In this document: piece after piece, positions 8,744-16,575 of the stretch | How positions within the stretch are numbered: position 1 is the first letter of the stretch | Layout: every line of letters begins with the position of its first letter | DNA from: Propionibacteriaceae bacterium | GTDB lineage: Bacteria; Actinomycetota; Actinomycetes; Propionibacteriales; Propionibacteriaceae | Assembly (NCBI GenBank): GCA_031272805.1 | Contig: JAISTC010000208.1 | Span: 1 to 32,786 of the forward strand | Length of the DNA: 32,786 nt | Reading direction: 5' to 3' | Made by a program: the position numbers and the translations under genes | Notes under the pieces: model-generated | What the model saw: the letters and a program-made list of their open reading frames with translations, nothing else | What the model was told of the DNA's origin: nothing | Database searches by the model: none

Positions 8744-9684
8744 CCATCGGCCACCCCTCCCCCCGGACCCCCCGCCCCCTCCGGCGCCGGCCGATGCTGC
8801 GGCCGATGTCGCAGCTCCCGAACCTCGTGACCCTGTCGTCGCTGGCGTGCGGGCTGACGGCCATCCGCTTCGCCATGTCGACCGGGTCGACCTTGACCCA
8901 CCGCGTGGCCCTGGTCCTCGGCCTCATGTTCGCCGCCGCCGTCCTCGACGGCCTCGACGGCCGGCTGGCCCGCCTGCTGGACGCCCAGTCGCCCATGGGC
9001 GCTCAGCTCGACTCGCTCTGCGACGCCATCAACTTCGGCGTGGCCCCGGCGCTCATCACGTACGTGCTGGTCGCGTCGACGCCGAGCGGGCCGCTGCTGA
9101 CCAGTTGGGCGTGGCTCGCGGCGATGATCTACGCGGGCGCCATCGTGTTGCGCCTGGGCCGCTTCAACGTGCTCCACGAGACCCCGGAGACGTACCCCTT
9201 CGACCCGGAGTTCTTCGTCGGCGTGCCCGCGCCGGCGGCGGCGTGGCTGGCGCTCGTGCCCGTGGTCCTGGTCCAGGAGTTCGGCGACGGCTGGTGGTCC
9301 CACGCCATCACGAGTTCCGCCTGGCTCGTCGTCGTCGCCATCCTGGCCTACTCGCGGCTCCCGACCTTCACGTTCAAGACGACCCGGCTCCCCCAGTCGG
9401 CCATCCCGCTGGTCCTCCTGGCGTGCTTCGTCGTCCTGGCCGCCCTGTTCACGTTCCCGTATCTCACGATCCTCGCCCTGCTGGCGGTGTACGTGGCCCA
9501 CATCCCCTTCGCGGTCAGGCAACGCCGCTTCCTCATCAGCCACCCGGCCGTCTGGACGGTCCCGAAGGCGGAACGCCGGGCGCTGCGCCGAGACCGCCGC
9601 CGAGAAGGCCGCCAATCCCGCAAACGCCAACGCCCAGTCCTGGGCCGGGTAGCGAGGCTCCGCCACCTGCGCCGGAAGCAGTAG
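8740..9684 (+). CDS. pssA: CDP-diacylglycerol-serine O-phosphatidyltransferase
   Basis: Membrane enzyme of the CDP-alcohol phosphatidyltransferase family that forms phosphatidylserine, the substrate of the preceding Psd. The catalytic motif DG(x2)AR(x8)G(x3)D(x3)D is perfect: D73-G74, A77-R78, G87, D91 and D95. About seven or eight hydrophobic segments follow from residue 30 on. The 314-residue protein ends in a strongly basic tail of some 50 residues ([20 protein letters not shown]), probably cytoplasmic. The start is the GTG at 8740, sharing a GTGA overlap with psd; the long open frame upstream is not used. Serine as head group is inferred from the pairing with psd. Confidence 0.9.
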   Translation: MTIGHPSPRTPRPLRRRPMLRPMSQLPNLVTLSSLACGLTAIRFAMSTGSTLTHRVALVLGLMFAAAVLDGLDGRLARLLDAQSPMGAQLDSLCDAINFGVAPALITYVLVASTPSGPLLTSWAWLAAMIYAGAIVLRLGRFNVLHETPETYPFDPEFFVGVPAPAAAWLALVPVVLVQEFGDGWWSHAITSSAWLVVVAILAYSRLPTFTFKTTRLPQSAIPLVLLACFVVLAALFTFPYLTILALLAVYVAHIPFAVRQRRFLISHPAVWTVPKAERRALRRDRRREGRQSRKRQRPVLGRVARLRHLRRKQ

Positions 9685-9706
9685 GCAAGCCGGGCCTACG
9701 CGGCCC
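9681..9706. terminator. Alternative hairpins at the pssA/rbsD convergence
   Basis: Two overlapping stems are possible: GTAGGC/GCCTAC (9681-9686 with 9694-9699) and GGGCC/GGCCC (9692-9696 with 9702-9706). They sit exactly between convergent stop codons, so a bidirectional terminator is likely, though both stems are short. Confidence 0.4.
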
Positions 9707-9709
9707 AAC

Positions 9710-10093
9710 CTAGAACGCCACGCCGCACCGCAACTCGACGTTGGCGTAACTGGTGGCTTCACCGGTGCGCACGATCAGCCGGGCCCGGGCGAGGCGGGCC
9801 TTCAGCTCCTCGTGGGTCACGGCGGTCGGGTCGAGGTCACGCTGGCGTAGCCATGCCTCCACCACGGTACCCGCCGCCTCCGCCGCAAAGACGCTGTCCT
9901 CGACCACGATCTCAGCGAGAACGGCATCAAGGACTTCAGTGAAACGGGGGACCCCCAGCACGAGGGCCAGGTCGACTGTCGGCACGCCGACGGGCAGGGG
10001 CATGCCGGCGTCGACGATGAACAGCGTCTGTTGATGGCCCAAAGTGGCCAGGCCGTAAGCCAGGTCCGGGTGGAGAATGCCGTGTTTCCTCAT
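9710..10093 (-). CDS. rbsD: D-ribose pyranase
   Basis: Interconverts beta-pyran and beta-furan forms of D-ribose so that ribokinase can use the sugar. The 127-residue protein shows the family N-terminus MRKHGILHPDLAYGLATLGHQ, with His in LGHQ as the presumed catalytic base, then VDAGMPLP and the C-terminal TSYANVELRCGV. It is the last gene of the rbs operon and its ATG overlaps the rbsK stop by 4 bp. Confidence 0.94.
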   Translation of the reverse strand: MRKHGILHPDLAYGLATLGHQQTLFIVDAGMPLPVGVPTVDLALVLGVPRFTEVLDAVLAEIVVEDSVFAAEAAGTVVEAWLRQRDLDPTAVTHEELKARLARARLIVRTGEATSYANVELRCGVAF

Positions 10094-11043
10094 AGTGACT
10101 CCTCGAGGACTGGCAGCACGTCGTCCCGGCCGGGGTAGGACGGCTGGGCGCCGGCGCGCTGGACGGAGTAGGCCGCCACTCGGGTAGCGTAGCGGGCCGC
10201 TGCCCCCAGCGTCTGCCCGGCAGCCAGCGACACCGCCAGGGCGCCGACGAACGCGTCGCCGGCGCCAGTCGTGTCCACCGCGGTCACAGGTATCGCGGGC
10301 AGCGCCTCAACGGGCCGGCCCTGTCCTGGAGCGATCACGGCGCCCCGGCTGCCCATCGTCAACACGACCGAGGGCACGCCCGCGGCCAGCAGTTGGGCCG
10401 CGCAGTCTGCCTCGGTGCCGGGCGCCAACGCAGACACGGTCGGTGGGCCGCCGGCCAGCAGACTGACAGCCGCGGCTGCTTCGTGTTCGTTGACGACTAG
10501 AGGGTCGGCCAGGCGCAGCACGGCCGAGTCGATCGCCCCGGCCGGTGCCAAGTTGAAGATCAACCGCCCCCGGCAGGCTGCCGCCGCGGCCTCGACGCCG
10601 TCCCGGGGAATCTCCATCTGCAGGATGACCACATCGGCCCCGGCGATGGCGGCGCGCGCCACCGCGACGGCCGCCGCGCCGACACGGCCGTTGGCTCCGG
10701 GGACGACCATGATCGAGTTATCCCCCCCGCCGTCGACCACGATGACGGCAACGCCGGTCGAGTCGTCGACCGGCGTGACCGGGTTGAGGTCGGCGCCGGC
10801 CGACCGCAACAGGTCCAAGGCCACGTCGGCGTGCGCGTCACGCCCGACCGCGCCCACCAGCGTGACGTGACCGCCCAGACGGGCGGCGGCGAGAGCCTGG
10901 TTGGCCCCCTTGCCGCCCGCCGTGACGGCCAAGGATCGGCCGGGCACCGTCTCGCCCGCCGCTGGGCGCCGGTCGACGCGGACCGTCAGGTCCACGTTGA
11001 CCGAGCCCACGACGACGATCCCGCCGGACCGCACAGCGCTCAT
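10090..11043 (-). CDS. rbsK: Ribokinase
   Basis: Phosphorylates D-ribose to ribose 5-phosphate, feeding the pentose phosphate pathway and PRPP. PfkB-family kinase of 317 residues with the substrate-binding GGKGANQALAAARLGG motif (about 43-58) and the C-terminal DTTGAGDAFVGAL motif with catalytic base D263. The ATG lies 4 bp after the rbsB stop without a good ribosome site, so translation is probably coupled to rbsB; the end overlaps rbsD by 4 bp. Confidence 0.94.
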   Translation of the reverse strand: MSAVRSGGIVVVGSVNVDLTVRVDRRPAAGETVPGRSLAVTAGGKGANQALAAARLGGHVTLVGAVGRDAHADVALDLLRSAGADLNPVTPVDDSTGVAVIVVDGGGDNSIMVVPGANGRVGAAAVAVARAAIAGADVVILQMEIPRDGVEAAAAACRGRLIFNLAPAGAIDSAVLRLADPLVVNEHEAAAAVSLLAGGPPTVSALAPGTEADCAAQLLAAGVPSVVLTMGSRGAVIAPGQGRPVEALPAIPVTAVDTTGAGDAFVGALAVSLAAGQTLGAAARYATRVAAYSVQRAGAQPSYPGRDDVLPVLEESL

Positions 11044-11047
11044 GACG

Positions 11048-11992
11048 TTAGCTGATGTAGTCGGAAATGTTGTCCGATGTCACGGTCACGACCGGCATCG
11101 ACTGGGTGGCATCGACCGTCTCGCCCTTGAGCAGCTTGGCGATCGCATCCACGGCCGCCTTGCCCAATTCCTTGGGCTGCTGCGCCACGGTGGCGACCAT
11201 CGTGCCGGACTGCACGGCCTTGAGGCCGTCGTCGGAGCCGTCGAAGCCGACCACGAAGACGGTCGTGCCGGCCTTGCTGCCGAGAGCCTGCACAGCGCCC
11301 AGGGCCATCTCGTCGTTCTCGGCGAAGATGCCGACCACGTCAGGGTTGGCCTGCATGAGGTTCGTGGTCACGTCCAGGCCCTCGGTTCGGTCGAAATCAG
11401 CTGTCTGCTTGGCCACGACCGTGATGCCCGAGTAGGTGGCGATTTGCGTCTCGAAACCGCTGCCACGGTCGCGGCTGGCCGATGTCCCGGCCGTGCCCTG
11501 CAGCCAGATGACCTTGCCCTTCTCGCCTATGGCCTTGGCCAGGGCGTCGGCCGCCTGGGCGCCGCCGGCGACATTGTCCGAGGCGATGAACGAGTCGACA
11601 TCCACGCCCGTGACCCCCCGATCGACCGCCACGATCGGGAGGTTGCCGTCGAGGGCTGGCTTGACCGCGGCCGTGGCGGCATCCGAGTCAACGGGGTTGA
11701 TGATGAGGGCGGCCGTCTTGGCTGTCACCGCCGTCTGGATCTGGTTGGCCTGAGTGGCGGCGTCGTCCTGGGCGTCCAGCACGTTCAGCGTGATGCCCTG
11801 GACCTCGGCCTCGGCCAGCGCGCCGTCGCGCAGGTCGACGAAGAAGGGGTTGTTGAGGGTGGATAGGGCGATCGTGACCTGCTGGTTGTCCGAGGACGTG
11901 CCGCTGGTGGAGTCACGGCCGCAGGCCGTCACGGAGAGAGTCAGGGCCAGGGCGGCGGATGCGGCCAAGGCGGTTCGGATGTTCTTGTTCAC
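11048..11992 (-). CDS. rbsB: Ribose ABC transporter substrate-binding lipoprotein
   Basis: Extracellular ribose-binding protein of a CUT2-type ABC importer. The 314-residue precursor has a lipoprotein signal peptide: VNKN/IRT basic start, a hydrophobic run ALAASAALALTLS, and the lipobox SVTAC with C24 as the lipidated residue. The mature part is a periplasmic-binding-protein fold (VTIALSTLNNPFFVDLRDGA, NPVDSDAA, GTAGTSASRDRGSGF, NDEMALGA). The longer open frame upstream is rejected because GTG at 11992 follows GGAAGGAAAC and gives the signal peptide at once. A 46-bp gap with a hairpin separates it from rbsC. Confidence 0.93.
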   Translation of the reverse strand: MNKNIRTALAASAALALTLSVTACGRDSTSGTSSDNQQVTIALSTLNNPFFVDLRDGALAEAEVQGITLNVLDAQDDAATQANQIQTAVTAKTAALIINPVDSDAATAAVKPALDGNLPIVAVDRGVTGVDVDSFIASDNVAGGAQAADALAKAIGEKGKVIWLQGTAGTSASRDRGSGFETQIATYSGITVVAKQTADFDRTEGLDVTTNLMQANPDVVGIFAENDEMALGAVQALGSKAGTTVFVVGFDGSDDGLKAVQSGTMVATVAQQPKELGKAAVDAIAKLLKGETVDATQSMPVVTVTSDNISDYIS

Positions 11993-12011
11993 TGCGGTTT
12001 CCTTCCTGGTG

Positions 12012-12029
12012 GGCTGGACTCGGCCAGCC
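12012..12029 (-). promoter_or_regulatory. Hairpin in the rbsC-rbsB gap
   Basis: Six-base GC-rich arms, GGCTGG (12012-12017) and CCAGCC (12024-12029), with a 6-nt loop sit just upstream of the rbsB ribosome site. Such hairpins in transporter operons can protect the downstream binding-protein message or partly terminate; here the role is only inferred. Confidence 0.45.
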
Positions 12030-12038
12030 GGTGGTGGG

Positions 12039-13022
12039 TTAGGGGTGCGTGTTCTTGCGGCGGAGGACGTCGATGCCGACGGCCACCGCGATGACGAGGC
12101 CGATGACAACCTGCTGCCAGAAGCTGGAGACGTTGAGGATGTTGAGGCCATTGCGGATGACCGCCAGGATCAGTGCGCCGACCAGGGTGCCCGAGGCTCG
12201 GCCGGAACCCCCGGACAGGGAAGCCCCGCCGATGACGACGGCGGCGATGGCGTCCAACTCGTAGCCGCTGGCGGCCTGGGGCTGGGCCGAGTTGAGCCGG
12301 CCGGCCAGCAACATGCCGGCCAGCGCGGCGTACACGCCGGACAGGGCGAACACCGTGACGAGGATCCGCTTGACCGGCAAGCCGGCCAGGCGGGCCGCCT
12401 CTAGGTTCCCGCCGACCGCGTACATGGACCGTCCGGCGACAGTGCGGGTCAGGACGAAGGAACAGACCACGCCGCCGATAGCGAAGACGATGATCGGGAC
12501 GGGGAAGCCGCCGATGTCGGAGCCGAGGAACGAGATGGCGTCCGGGGTGCCGATCGGCCGACCGTCCGACACGACCAAGGTCAGGCCGCGGGCCACCGAC
12601 AACATCGCCAAAGTGCCGATGAAGGCCGGCAGCTTGCCGTACGCGATGGACACTCCGGAGACGACGCCGACGACCAGGCCGAGCACCAGGCCGGCGACCA
12701 ACGCGACGGGGCCGGGCCAGCCGACGTTGGCGGACAGCCAGCAGGCGACCATGGCTGCAAAGGCCGCCACCGAGCCGACCGACAGGTCGATGCCGGCGGC
12801 CACAATGACGAAGGTCTGGCCGAAGGCCAGCAGGCCGATGGTGGAGGCCTGGACCACCACGTTGAGGACGTTGTCCGTCGTCATGAAGTGAGGCGTGGCG
12901 ATCCACAGGGCGACACAGAGGATCACGAGGCCGACCAGGGCCCCGTTGTTGGCGACGAAGCGGGCCACCGGGTTGCCGCGGGCGGCGGGCCGGGCAGTGG
13001 GTGCGGTTGGGGTCAGGCTCAT
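12039..13022 (-). CDS. rbsC: Ribose ABC transporter permease
   Basis: Membrane channel subunit of the CUT2 ribose importer, forming a dimer that works with RbsA and RbsB. The 327-residue protein has about eight to ten hydrophobic helices. It shows the family signatures GQTFVIVAAGIDLSVGSVAA and GAILSGG-like IGGASLSGGSGRASGTLVGALIL, the latter next to the ATPase-contact loop. The ATG at 13022 overlaps the rbsA stop by 4 bp (ATGA), implying coupling. Confidence 0.93.
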   Translation of the reverse strand: MSLTPTAPTARPAARGNPVARFVANNGALVGLVILCVALWIATPHFMTTDNVLNVVVQASTIGLLAFGQTFVIVAAGIDLSVGSVAAFAAMVACWLSANVGWPGPVALVAGLVLGLVVGVVSGVSIAYGKLPAFIGTLAMLSVARGLTLVVSDGRPIGTPDAISFLGSDIGGFPVPIIVFAIGGVVCSFVLTRTVAGRSMYAVGGNLEAARLAGLPVKRILVTVFALSGVYAALAGMLLAGRLNSAQPQAASGYELDAIAAVVIGGASLSGGSGRASGTLVGALILAVIRNGLNILNVSSFWQQVVIGLVIAVAVGIDVLRRKNTHP

Positions 13023-14530
13023 CGCTGGTCTCCTTCAACGACGGCGGCTTGGCGCACGGCGAGATTCATGATGTCGTCTTGACTGGCGGTCGCGGGGTCG
13101 AGTTCGCCGGCGATGGCTCCGTTGTTCATGACGTACAGCCGGTCGCTCATGCCCAGCAGTTCGGGCAGGTCTGAACTGACCATCAGGACGCCGGCGCCGT
13201 CGGCGGTGATCTCGTTGATGAACTCGTAGATCTCGACCCGGGCGCCGACATCGACGCCTCGCGTCGGCTCGTCGAGGAGCAGCACGTTCGAATCAGCCAA
13301 GGCCCACCGGGCGAACACGCATTTCTGCTGATTGCCGCCGGACAGGTCGCGGACCGGCTGGTCAACTCCGGCCATCTTCACGTTCAGACGGTCGGCCATC
13401 GCCGTGGCGCGGCGGCGCTGGCCGGCTCTGTCGGCCAGGCCGAACCGGGCGGTCCGGTACAGCGTGGCGTAGCCGATGTTGTCCGAGACCGAGGAGTCGA
13501 GCACCAACCCCTGATTCTTCCGGTCTTCCGGCACATGGCCGACCCCGCGGGCGATGGCCTGAGCGACCGAGCCCTTGGCCAACGGCAGGTCACGGACCAG
13601 CACGTGGCCCGTGGTGTAGGGATCGGCGCCGGTGATGGCTCGGACCAGCTCCGTTCGGCCGGCGCCCACGAGGCCCGCCAGGCCGACGACTTCCCCCCTG
13701 CCCACCGTCAAGTTGATGTCGCGGAGGACGTGACCGCGACCGAGGCCTTCGACCCGCAGCAGGGTCTCTTGAGGGCCTCCGTAGTCACGGCGGCGGGGAT
13801 AGTGGTTCTCAATGGACCGGCCGACCATGAGACGGACCAGTTCGTCTTCCCCGGTCTGGGCGGGCACAGTGTCGATCAGGTCCCCGTCCCGCAGGACGGC
13901 GACCCGGTCGCCGATCCGCGCCACCTCTTCGAGGTGGTGGCTGATGAAGACCATCGCCACACCACGCCGTTTCAACTCGCGCATGATCGTAAACAGGACC
14001 TCGATCTCCCCGCCGGTCAGGGCGGCGGTCGGCTCGTCCAGAATGAGGATGCGGGCGTCCTGGTTGAGGGCTCTCGCGATCTCTACAAGTTGTTGCTGGG
14101 CGACTCCCAACTCCCCGACGAGGGTGTCAACGTCGAGGCCGAGTCCGATCCGGTCGAGGGCCTGCCGGGCGATGCTCCGCATGGCCGCTTTGTTGACGAG
14201 GCCGTGGCGGTTGGGCAAGCGACCCATGAGGATGTTCTCGGCCACCGATAGTTGGCCGACGACATTGAGCTCCTGGTGGATGGTGGCGATGCCGAGGGCC
14301 TCTGATTGGCGCACGTTGGACAGCCGGATGGGCTGGCCCTCGAGGAGGATCCGGCCCGTATCCGGTTCATGGATGCCGGCGATCATCTTGATCAGGGTGG
14401 ACTTGCCCGCCCCGTTCTCGCCCACCAGGACAAGGACTTGGCCCGGGTAGAGATCGATGTCGACATCGCGCAGAACGTTGACCGGGCCGAAGCTCTTGCC
14501 GACGCCCCGCAGACTCATGATGGGGCTCAC
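13019..14530 (-). CDS. rbsA: Ribose ABC transporter ATP-binding protein (double cassette)
   Basis: Energises ribose import. A fused protein with two ABC domains, as in all CUT2 systems, 503 residues. The first domain has Walker A GENGAGKST (37-45) and Walker B ILILDEPTAAL with a degenerate signature LGVAQQQLVEIARAL. The second has the usual degenerate P-loop GLVGAGRTEL, the signature LSGGNQQK and VLLLDEPTRGVDVG. An ATG 21 bp further upstream would also be open, but an AAGGAGG lies 6 nt before the GTG at 14530, and this GTG overlaps the rbsR stop as GTGA. I therefore chose the GTG. Confidence 0.93.
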   Translation of the reverse strand: MSPIMSLRGVGKSFGPVNVLRDVDIDLYPGQVLVLVGENGAGKSTLIKMIAGIHEPDTGRILLEGQPIRLSNVRQSEALGIATIHQELNVVGQLSVAENILMGRLPNRHGLVNKAAMRSIARQALDRIGLGLDVDTLVGELGVAQQQLVEIARALNQDARILILDEPTAALTGGEIEVLFTIMRELKRRGVAMVFISHHLEEVARIGDRVAVLRDGDLIDTVPAQTGEDELVRLMVGRSIENHYPRRRDYGGPQETLLRVEGLGRGHVLRDINLTVGRGEVVGLAGLVGAGRTELVRAITGADPYTTGHVLVRDLPLAKGSVAQAIARGVGHVPEDRKNQGLVLDSSVSDNIGYATLYRTARFGLADRAGQRRRATAMADRLNVKMAGVDQPVRDLSGGNQQKCVFARWALADSNVLLLDEPTRGVDVGARVEIYEFINEITADGAGVLMVSSDLPELLGMSDRLYVMNNGAIAGELDPATASQDDIMNLAVRQAAVVEGDQR

Positions 14531-15543
14531 TCCGGACCTCCTTCGGGGCATGGCCCGACCGAGCCGCGTTGGATCAACGAACTGGGCAACACGGTCGAAC
14601 CGACGACTCGGCCCGCCATCGCCTCACTGATCAAGTCGAAGGCCAGTTGGCCCATCCGGAACGGGTCGTGCGCGATCACGGTCAGAGGGGGGTCCATCAG
14701 GGCGAAGGCGGTCATGTCGTCATAGCCGATGAGGGAGAGTTCGGAACCGATGCGGACTTGTCGCTCGCGGCAGGCAAACGCCACGCCGAGGGTCATGAGG
14801 GAGTCGGCCGCGATCACGGCGGTCGGCGGGTCGGCCAGGCTGAGCAGGGCCGCGGCGCCCGCTCGGCCGCTCTCCAGACGGAAGTCGCCCTGGAACACCA
14901 GAGCGGGATGGGAGTCGAAACTGGCAGCGGCCGCAGCCGTCCGGAAAGCTGTCAGCCGCTGCCGACCCGTCGAAGTTTGCTGAGGGCCGGCGACATATCC
15001 GACGCGGCGGTGGCCCAGCCCGGCCAACAGTTCGACTGCCTCGGCGAGGCCCAGGGTGTTGTCGGACGTGACCGACGGCACGTCAACTCCGTCGATCACT
15101 CGGTCGACGAAGACGAACGGAATGCCATAGCGGTCGAGTTCGGCCAGGTGGCCGGAGCCGTCACCCTGTGGCGCGATGACTATCCCGTCGACTCTCTGTC
15201 GGACGAGGAGTTCGAGATATCGGTCCTGTTGTTCGACGGACTCGTTGGCGTTGCACAGGACCGTGCTCAGACCGGACGCGAGGGCACGCTGCTCGACGGC
15301 TTGGGCAATCTCCGCGAAGAAGGGATTGGTGATGTCGGAGACGAGGACCCCGATGGTGTCTGTCCGGCTCCGACGCAGAGACCGCGCCCGGGCGTTGGCC
15401 TGGTAGCCGAGGGAGCGGGCCGCCTGGTCGACGCGCTGACGCGACCGAGCTGATGTCGAGGGGTGGCCGTTCAGCACGCGGGACGCCGTTCCCACGGACA
15501 CGCCGGCTTGGGCCGCCACATCCCGAATGGTCACTGGCCCCAT
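14527..15543 (-). CDS. rbsR: LacI-family regulator of the ribose operon
   Basis: Transcriptional repressor, probably responding to ribose or a derivative. The 338-residue protein begins MGPVTIRDVAAQAGVSVGTASRVLNGHPS, the LacI helix-turn-helix plus hinge start, followed by a periplasmic-binding-type sensor domain (IGVLVSDITNPFFAEIAQAVEQRA; GYDDMTAFALMDPPLTVI). It is the first gene of the rbs unit and overlaps rbsA by 4 bp. A double operator lies 28-57 bp upstream of its ATG, so it very likely represses its own operon. The ATG at 15543 was chosen over upstream codons because it starts the HTH directly. Calling it rbsR rests on its operon. Confidence 0.9.
   Translation of the reverse strand: MGPVTIRDVAAQAGVSVGTASRVLNGHPSTSARSRQRVDQAARSLGYQANARARSLRRSRTDTIGVLVSDITNPFFAEIAQAVEQRALASGLSTVLCNANESVEQQDRYLELLVRQRVDGIVIAPQGDGSGHLAELDRYGIPFVFVDRVIDGVDVPSVTSDNTLGLAEAVELLAGLGHRRVGYVAGPQQTSTGRQRLTAFRTAAAAASFDSHPALVFQGDFRLESGRAGAAALLSLADPPTAVIAADSLMTLGVAFACRERQVRIGSELSLIGYDDMTAFALMDPPLTVIAHDPFRMGQLAFDLISEAMAGRVVGSTVLPSSLIQRGSVGPCPEGGPE
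14537..14543 (-). promoter_or_regulatory. Shine-Dalgarno that fixes the rbsA start
   Basis: AAGGAGG on the minus strand, inside the end of rbsR, is 6 nt from the GTG at 14530. It excludes the upstream ATG, which would put this sequence inside the rbsA coding region. Confidence 0.75.
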
Positions 15544-15570
15544 GGTGGGTTCCCGCCCTCCCACATCCTC

Positions 15571-15600
15571 GTGGAAACGATTCCATGTAATCGTTTCCAC
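15571..15600. promoter_or_regulatory. Double LacI-type operator of the rbs operon
   Basis: A perfect inverted repeat with 12-bp arms (GTGGAAACGATT and AATCGTTTCCAC) and a 6-nt centre. It can be read as two adjacent 14-bp LacI-type sites each centred on CG: TGGAAACGATTCCA (15572-15585) and TGTAATCGTTTCCA (15586-15599). It lies between the presumed promoter and the rbsR ATG, where a bound repressor would block initiation or elongation. Confidence 0.85.
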
Positions 15601-15601
15601 C

Positions 15602-15630
15602 ATCCTGGCGGACTTACCCGACCGTGTCAA
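15602..15630 (-). promoter_or_regulatory. Promoter of the rbs operon
   Basis: A perfect -35 TTGACA on the minus strand (15630-15625), inside the last codons of the upstream citE-like gene, is followed after 17 nt by CAGGAT (15607-15602), a modest -10. The predicted start falls at the edge of the operator. Confidence 0.55.
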
Positions 15631-16540
15631 GGGCCGCCTTGGCCAGGATGGCCTGCGCCAGTTTGACGCCGGCTTCGTCCACCATTTCCTCGTCGACCAC
15701 GATCGCGCCGACCGCTCCGCCCGCGGCCGAGGTGGCCAGGTCGTACGCCGCCACGATGCGGCGGGCGCGCTCCAGCGCCGCCGCGGACGGCGTGTAGATG
15801 GCGTTGCCCGCGGCCACCTGGTCCGGGTGGAGCACCCACTTGCCGTCATAGCCCAGCGCCGCCGACCGCCGGGCCGACGCGATGAAGCCGTCGAGGTCGC
15901 GGATGCCGACGAAGGGGCCGTCGATCGCCTGGAGGCCGTGGGCGCGGGCGGCCAGCAGGATCGTCATCAGGACGTGGTGGAACGCGTCGGCCGGATAGCC
16001 GTCGGGCTGGGAGCCGACCGAGAGCTGGGCCATGCCGAGCGACGCCATGAAGTCGCCGGGGCCGAACACGAGGGTTTCCAGCCGGGGCGAGGCCTGGGCG
16101 ATGGCGTCGGCGTGGAGGACGCCCGGCGCGTGTTCGATCTGGACCTCGAGCCCGATCCGCCCGACCGGCAGCCCGGCCGTCGCCTCGACCTGGCTCAGGA
16201 GGTAGTCGAGGGCCACGACCTGCTCCGGCCCGGCGCACTTGGGCAGGACGAGCGCGTCGATGTGGGCGCCCGCCTGGCCGACGACCTCGGCCACGTCGAG
16301 GTACGTCCACGGCGTCGTCCAGTCGTTGACGCGCACGGTCACGAGGCCCGCGCGCCAACCCTCACCGGAGTTGAGCGCGCCCACGATCCGGGCCCGCGCC
16401 TCCGCCTTGGCCGCCGGCGCGACCGCGTCCTCCAGGTCGAGGAAGACCGCGTCGACCGGCTGGGTCCGGGACTTGGCGATGAACCGGTCCGAGCTGCCGG
16501 GAACGGCCAGAATCGTGCGGCGGGGCTTGGCATTGCGCAT
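15614..16540 (-). CDS. CitE-like HpcH/HpaI aldolase / citrate lyase family protein
   Basis: Acyl-CoA or hydroxy-acid lyase of the HpcH/HpaI-CitE family (TIM barrel, Mg2+-dependent). Free-standing CitE-like proteins in actinobacteria act as malyl-CoA or related lyases, not as citrate lyase subunits; no citD/citF is visible here. The 308-residue protein has VPGSSDRF near 13-20, FLDLEDAVAPAAK at 33-45, R70 in VRVND, E132 in LEVQIEHAPG and D163 in FGPGDF, the expected CoA/metal positions. The start is ATG 16540, supported by TAGAGT 7 nt before it; a GTG 21 bp further upstream is rejected. Its 3' end carries the rbs -35. Confidence 0.85.
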   Translation of the reverse strand: MRNAKPRRTILAVPGSSDRFIAKSRTQPVDAVFLDLEDAVAPAAKAEARARIVGALNSGEGWRAGLVTVRVNDWTTPWTYLDVAEVVGQAGAHIDALVLPKCAGPEQVVALDYLLSQVEATAGLPVGRIGLEVQIEHAPGVLHADAIAQASPRLETLVFGPGDFMASLGMAQLSVGSQPDGYPADAFHHVLMTILLAARAHGLQAIDGPFVGIRDLDGFIASARRSAALGYDGKWVLHPDQVAAGNAIYTPSAAALERARRIVAAYDLATSAAGGAVGAIVVDEEMVDEAGVKLAQAILAKAALDTVG

Positions 16541-16547
16541 GCAGGCC

Positions 16548-16553
16548 ACTCTA
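16548..16553 (-). promoter_or_regulatory. -10 element of a leaderless citE-like promoter
   Basis: TAGAGT on the minus strand is followed by 7 nt and the ATG at 16540. It is only 10 bp from the opposing -10 of the divergent gene. Confidence 0.5.
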
Positions 16554-16563
16554 CGCGACACGC

Positions 16564-16569
16564 TAGGCT
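16564..16569 (+). promoter_or_regulatory. -10 element of a leaderless MgtE_N/CBS promoter
   Basis: TAGGCT is followed by 6 nt and the GTG at 16576, with no ribosome site. The -35 contact region of this promoter would overlap the start of the divergent citE-like gene. Confidence 0.5.
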
Positions 16570-16575
16570 CACAGC

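Noticed and set aside
13019-14551. ATG start of rbsA at 14551
   Set aside because: The AAGGAGG ribosome site lies downstream of that ATG and fits the GTG at 14530.
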